Origin: Actinacidiphila epipremni
GTDB lineage: Bacteria; Actinomycetota; Actinomycetes; Streptomycetales; Streptomycetaceae
Assembly: GCF_012034175.1 (NCBI RefSeq)
Contig: NZ_JAATEJ010000007.1
Coordinates: 124,001 to 188,000 of the forward strand
DNA: 64,000 bases
Reading direction: 5' to 3'
In this document: positions 62,708-64,000 of the stretch, one piece after another
Numbering within the stretch: the stretch's first letter is position 1
Layout of the letters: each line of letters starts with the position of its first letter
Notes under the pieces: model-generated
Database searches by the model: none
Told to the model about the DNA's origin: nothing
Seen by the model: the letters and a program-made list of their open reading frames with translations, nothing else
Translations under genes and position numbers: made by a program

Positions 62708-63934
62708 GTGGCCGCGCTGCTGCTCGTCCTGGGCTTCGCCGTGCTGCGCCCGCGCGGCTGGCCCGAGGCCGCGGCGGCGGTGCCGGCCGCGGTCCTGCTC
62801 ACCGCGGTGGGCGCGGTGCCGGTGTCCGCGGCGTGGCACCAGATCAAGGAGCTGGCACCGGTCGTCGGCTTCCTGGCCGCGGTCCTGGTGCTGGCCGAAC
62901 TGTGCGCCGAGGACGGGCTGTTCACCGCCGCGGGCGACGCGCTCTCGCAGGCCTGCCACGGCCGCCCGCAGCGGCTGCTCGCCGGGGTCTTCGCGGTCGC
63001 CGCCGTCGTCACCGCGGTGCTCAGCCTGGACGCCACCGTCGTGCTGCTCACCCCGGTGGTCATCGCCACCGCCTCGCGCGCCGGCGCCCGCCCCCGCCCG
63101 CACGTCTACGCGTGCGCGCACCTGGCCAACTCCGCCTCGCTGCTGCTGCCGGTGTCCAACCTGACCAACCTGCTGGCCTTCACCGCCGCGGGCGTCACCT
63201 TCACCCGGTTCGCCGCGCTGATGGCCGTGCCGTGGGTGCTGGCCGTCGGCATCGAGTACCTGGTCTTCCGGCGCTTCTTCGCCGCGGACCTCGCCGTCAC
63301 CGAGCACCCGCCCGAGCGCGGCGAACCGCCCGCCGTGCCGGTCCTCACCCTCGTGGTGCTGGCCCTGACCCTCGTCGGCTTCGCCGTCACCTCGCTGGCC
63401 GGGATCAACCCGGCGTGGGCGGCGCTCGGCGGCGCGCTGGTGCTGGGCGGGCGGGCGCTGTACCGCCGCAAGGCCACGGTGGGCGGCCTGGTCGTCGCCG
63501 CCGGGCCGCTGTTCTGCCTGTTCGTGCTGGCCCTCGGTGTCGTCGTCGAGGCGGTCGTACGGGGCGGGCTGTCGGACGCGGCCGGCAGCGTCCTGCCCGA
63601 CGGCAGCGGCCTGCCCGCGCTGCTGGGCGTCGCCGCCTTCGCCGCGGTCCTGGCCAACGTCATCAACAACCTGCCGGCGACCCTCGCGCTGCTGCCGCTC
63701 GCCGAGCCCGGCGGCCCCGGCCCGGTGCTCGCCGTGCTCATCGGCGTCAACCTCGGCCCCAACCTCGGCTACGCCGGCTCGCTGGCGACGCTGCTGTGGC
63801 GCCGGGTGCTGCGCGACCACGGGGCCGACGCGAACCTGCGCACCTTCACCAAGCTCGGCCTGCTCACCGTGCCGCCCACGCTGGTCGCGGCGACCGTCGC
63901 GCTGTGGGCCGGGCTGCGGCTCACCGGGACCTGA
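62708..63934 (+). CDS. ArsB/SLC13-type membrane transporter
   Basis: This is a membrane protein of at least 408 residues with about 11 helices. VTAVLSLDATVVLLTPVVIA and ANSASLLLPVSNLTNLLAF are the hairpin-type motifs of ArsB/SLC13 carriers, and ANVINNLPATLALLPLAE with IGVNLGPNLGYAGSLATLLW is the C-terminal counterpart. It could move arsenite or a dicarboxylate-like anion. Start: GTG 62708 is conservative, but CTG at 62678 sits 5 bases after GGGGAG and would add STAAAETLS. No arsenic-resistance partner genes are adjacent. Confidence 0.87.
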   Translation: MAALLLVLGFAVLRPRGWPEAAAAVPAAVLLTAVGAVPVSAAWHQIKELAPVVGFLAAVLVLAELCAEDGLFTAAGDALSQACHGRPQRLLAGVFAVAAVVTAVLSLDATVVLLTPVVIATASRAGARPRPHVYACAHLANSASLLLPVSNLTNLLAFTAAGVTFTRFAALMAVPWVLAVGIEYLVFRRFFAADLAVTEHPPERGEPPAVPVLTLVVLALTLVGFAVTSLAGINPAWAALGGALVLGGRALYRRKATVGGLVVAAGPLFCLFVLALGVVVEAVVRGGLSDAAGSVLPDGSGLPALLGVAAFAAVLANVINNLPATLALLPLAEPGGPGPVLAVLIGVNLGPNLGYAGSLATLLWRRVLRDHGADANLRTFTKLGLLTVPPTLVAATVALWAGLRLTGT

Positions 63935-63941
63935 CGCCCGC

Positions 63942-64000
63942 TCAGCCCTGCTTCTCCAGGGTGGCCGGCGCCCCCGCGGCCTGCGAGCCCGCGTCCAGTC
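63942..64000 (-). CDS. C-terminal end of a reverse-strand gene (partial)
   Basis: From the right edge, the reverse strand reads open to a TGA at 63944-63942, ending in GAPATLEKQG. It stops 7 bases after the convergent transporter stop, the tight spacing seen elsewhere in this window. The short Ala/Gly/Gln-rich tail gives no family clue, and the rest of the gene is outside. Confidence 0.45.
   Translation of the reverse strand, partial: LDAGSQAAGAPATLEKQG

Noticed and set aside
62708-63934. Assignment of the transporter as arsB
   Set aside because: Motifs fit the ArsB/SLC13 superfamily in general, but no ars regulator or reductase is nearby, so the specific gene name is not justified.

Overview
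The window is high-GC actinobacterial DNA, and the organism is almost certainly a member of the Streptomycetaceae. It shows GTG and TTG starts, purine-rich ribosome-binding sites, ATGA/GTGA overlaps, a full rib operon under an FMN riboswitch, a DasR-type chitinase promoter, and the streptomycete gene order gmk-rpoZ-coaBC-metK-priA ... def-fmt-rsmB ... rpe ... ribD-E-M-BA-H-hisE-hisG. No rRNA, tRNA, CRISPR array, insertion sequence or prophage was recognised. All homology statements come from recognising motifs and family sequences by eye; no searches were run.

Left part (1-15.9 kb). This is a housekeeping core: the end of guanylate kinase, RNA polymerase omega, CoaBC, SAM synthetase, the PriA-like protein, a small HTH protein, peptide deformylase, Met-tRNA formyltransferase, RsmB, an MMPL exporter, ribulose-phosphate epimerase and a SorC/DeoR-type sugar regulator. 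They are followed by a barstar-like protein, a SnoaL-like protein and a haloalkane dehalogenase-like hydrolase. A 760-bp non-coding tract between metK and priA is an array of inverted GC-rich repeats around five 25-bp tandem repeats.

Accessory block (15.9-29.0 kb). This is the most interesting stretch. In order it holds a TPR-CHAT (caspase-like) protease with intact His/Cys, a small helical partner, a one-helix membrane protein, a reverse-strand operon of three unknown proteins (one a 57-residue Cys4 protein), a divergent HTH regulator behind helically phased CCGGAAAA boxes, an HTH/NB-ARC/TPR STAND ATPase, and an 845-residue fusion of a CATRA-like domain to a GT4 glycosyltransferase. I read it as a CATRA-type caspase/TPR/STAND conflict-system island with an unusual glycosyltransferase effector. 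Functional linkage of the parts is inference.

Middle (29.3-42.6 kb). GuaB1, an Lrp/AsnC regulator with a probable operator, a PRC-barrel/DUF2382 stress protein, and a second inverted-repeat tract come first. Next is a two-gene lysine-catabolic operon (davA-davB), then a DUF5995 protein, an epimerase with a divergent XRE regulator, an NCS2 nucleobase permease, and an MFS/ROK divergent pair with a 27-bp palindromic operator.

Right part (42.7-64 kb). The FMN riboswitch precedes ribD-ribE-ribM-ribBA-ribH, followed by hisE-hisG-PH protein, tandem CNNM/HlyC transporters, an EccA/CbbX-like AAA ATPase, a uridine-kinase-like protein, an Xaa-Pro peptidase, a secreted C39-like peptidase, a secreted GH18 chitinase with two DasR-like boxes, an SAV2177-type methyltransferase translationally coupled to a PAS-GGDEF-EAL protein, and an ArsB/SLC13-like transporter with a probable CTG start. 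A truncated reverse-strand gene enters at the right edge.
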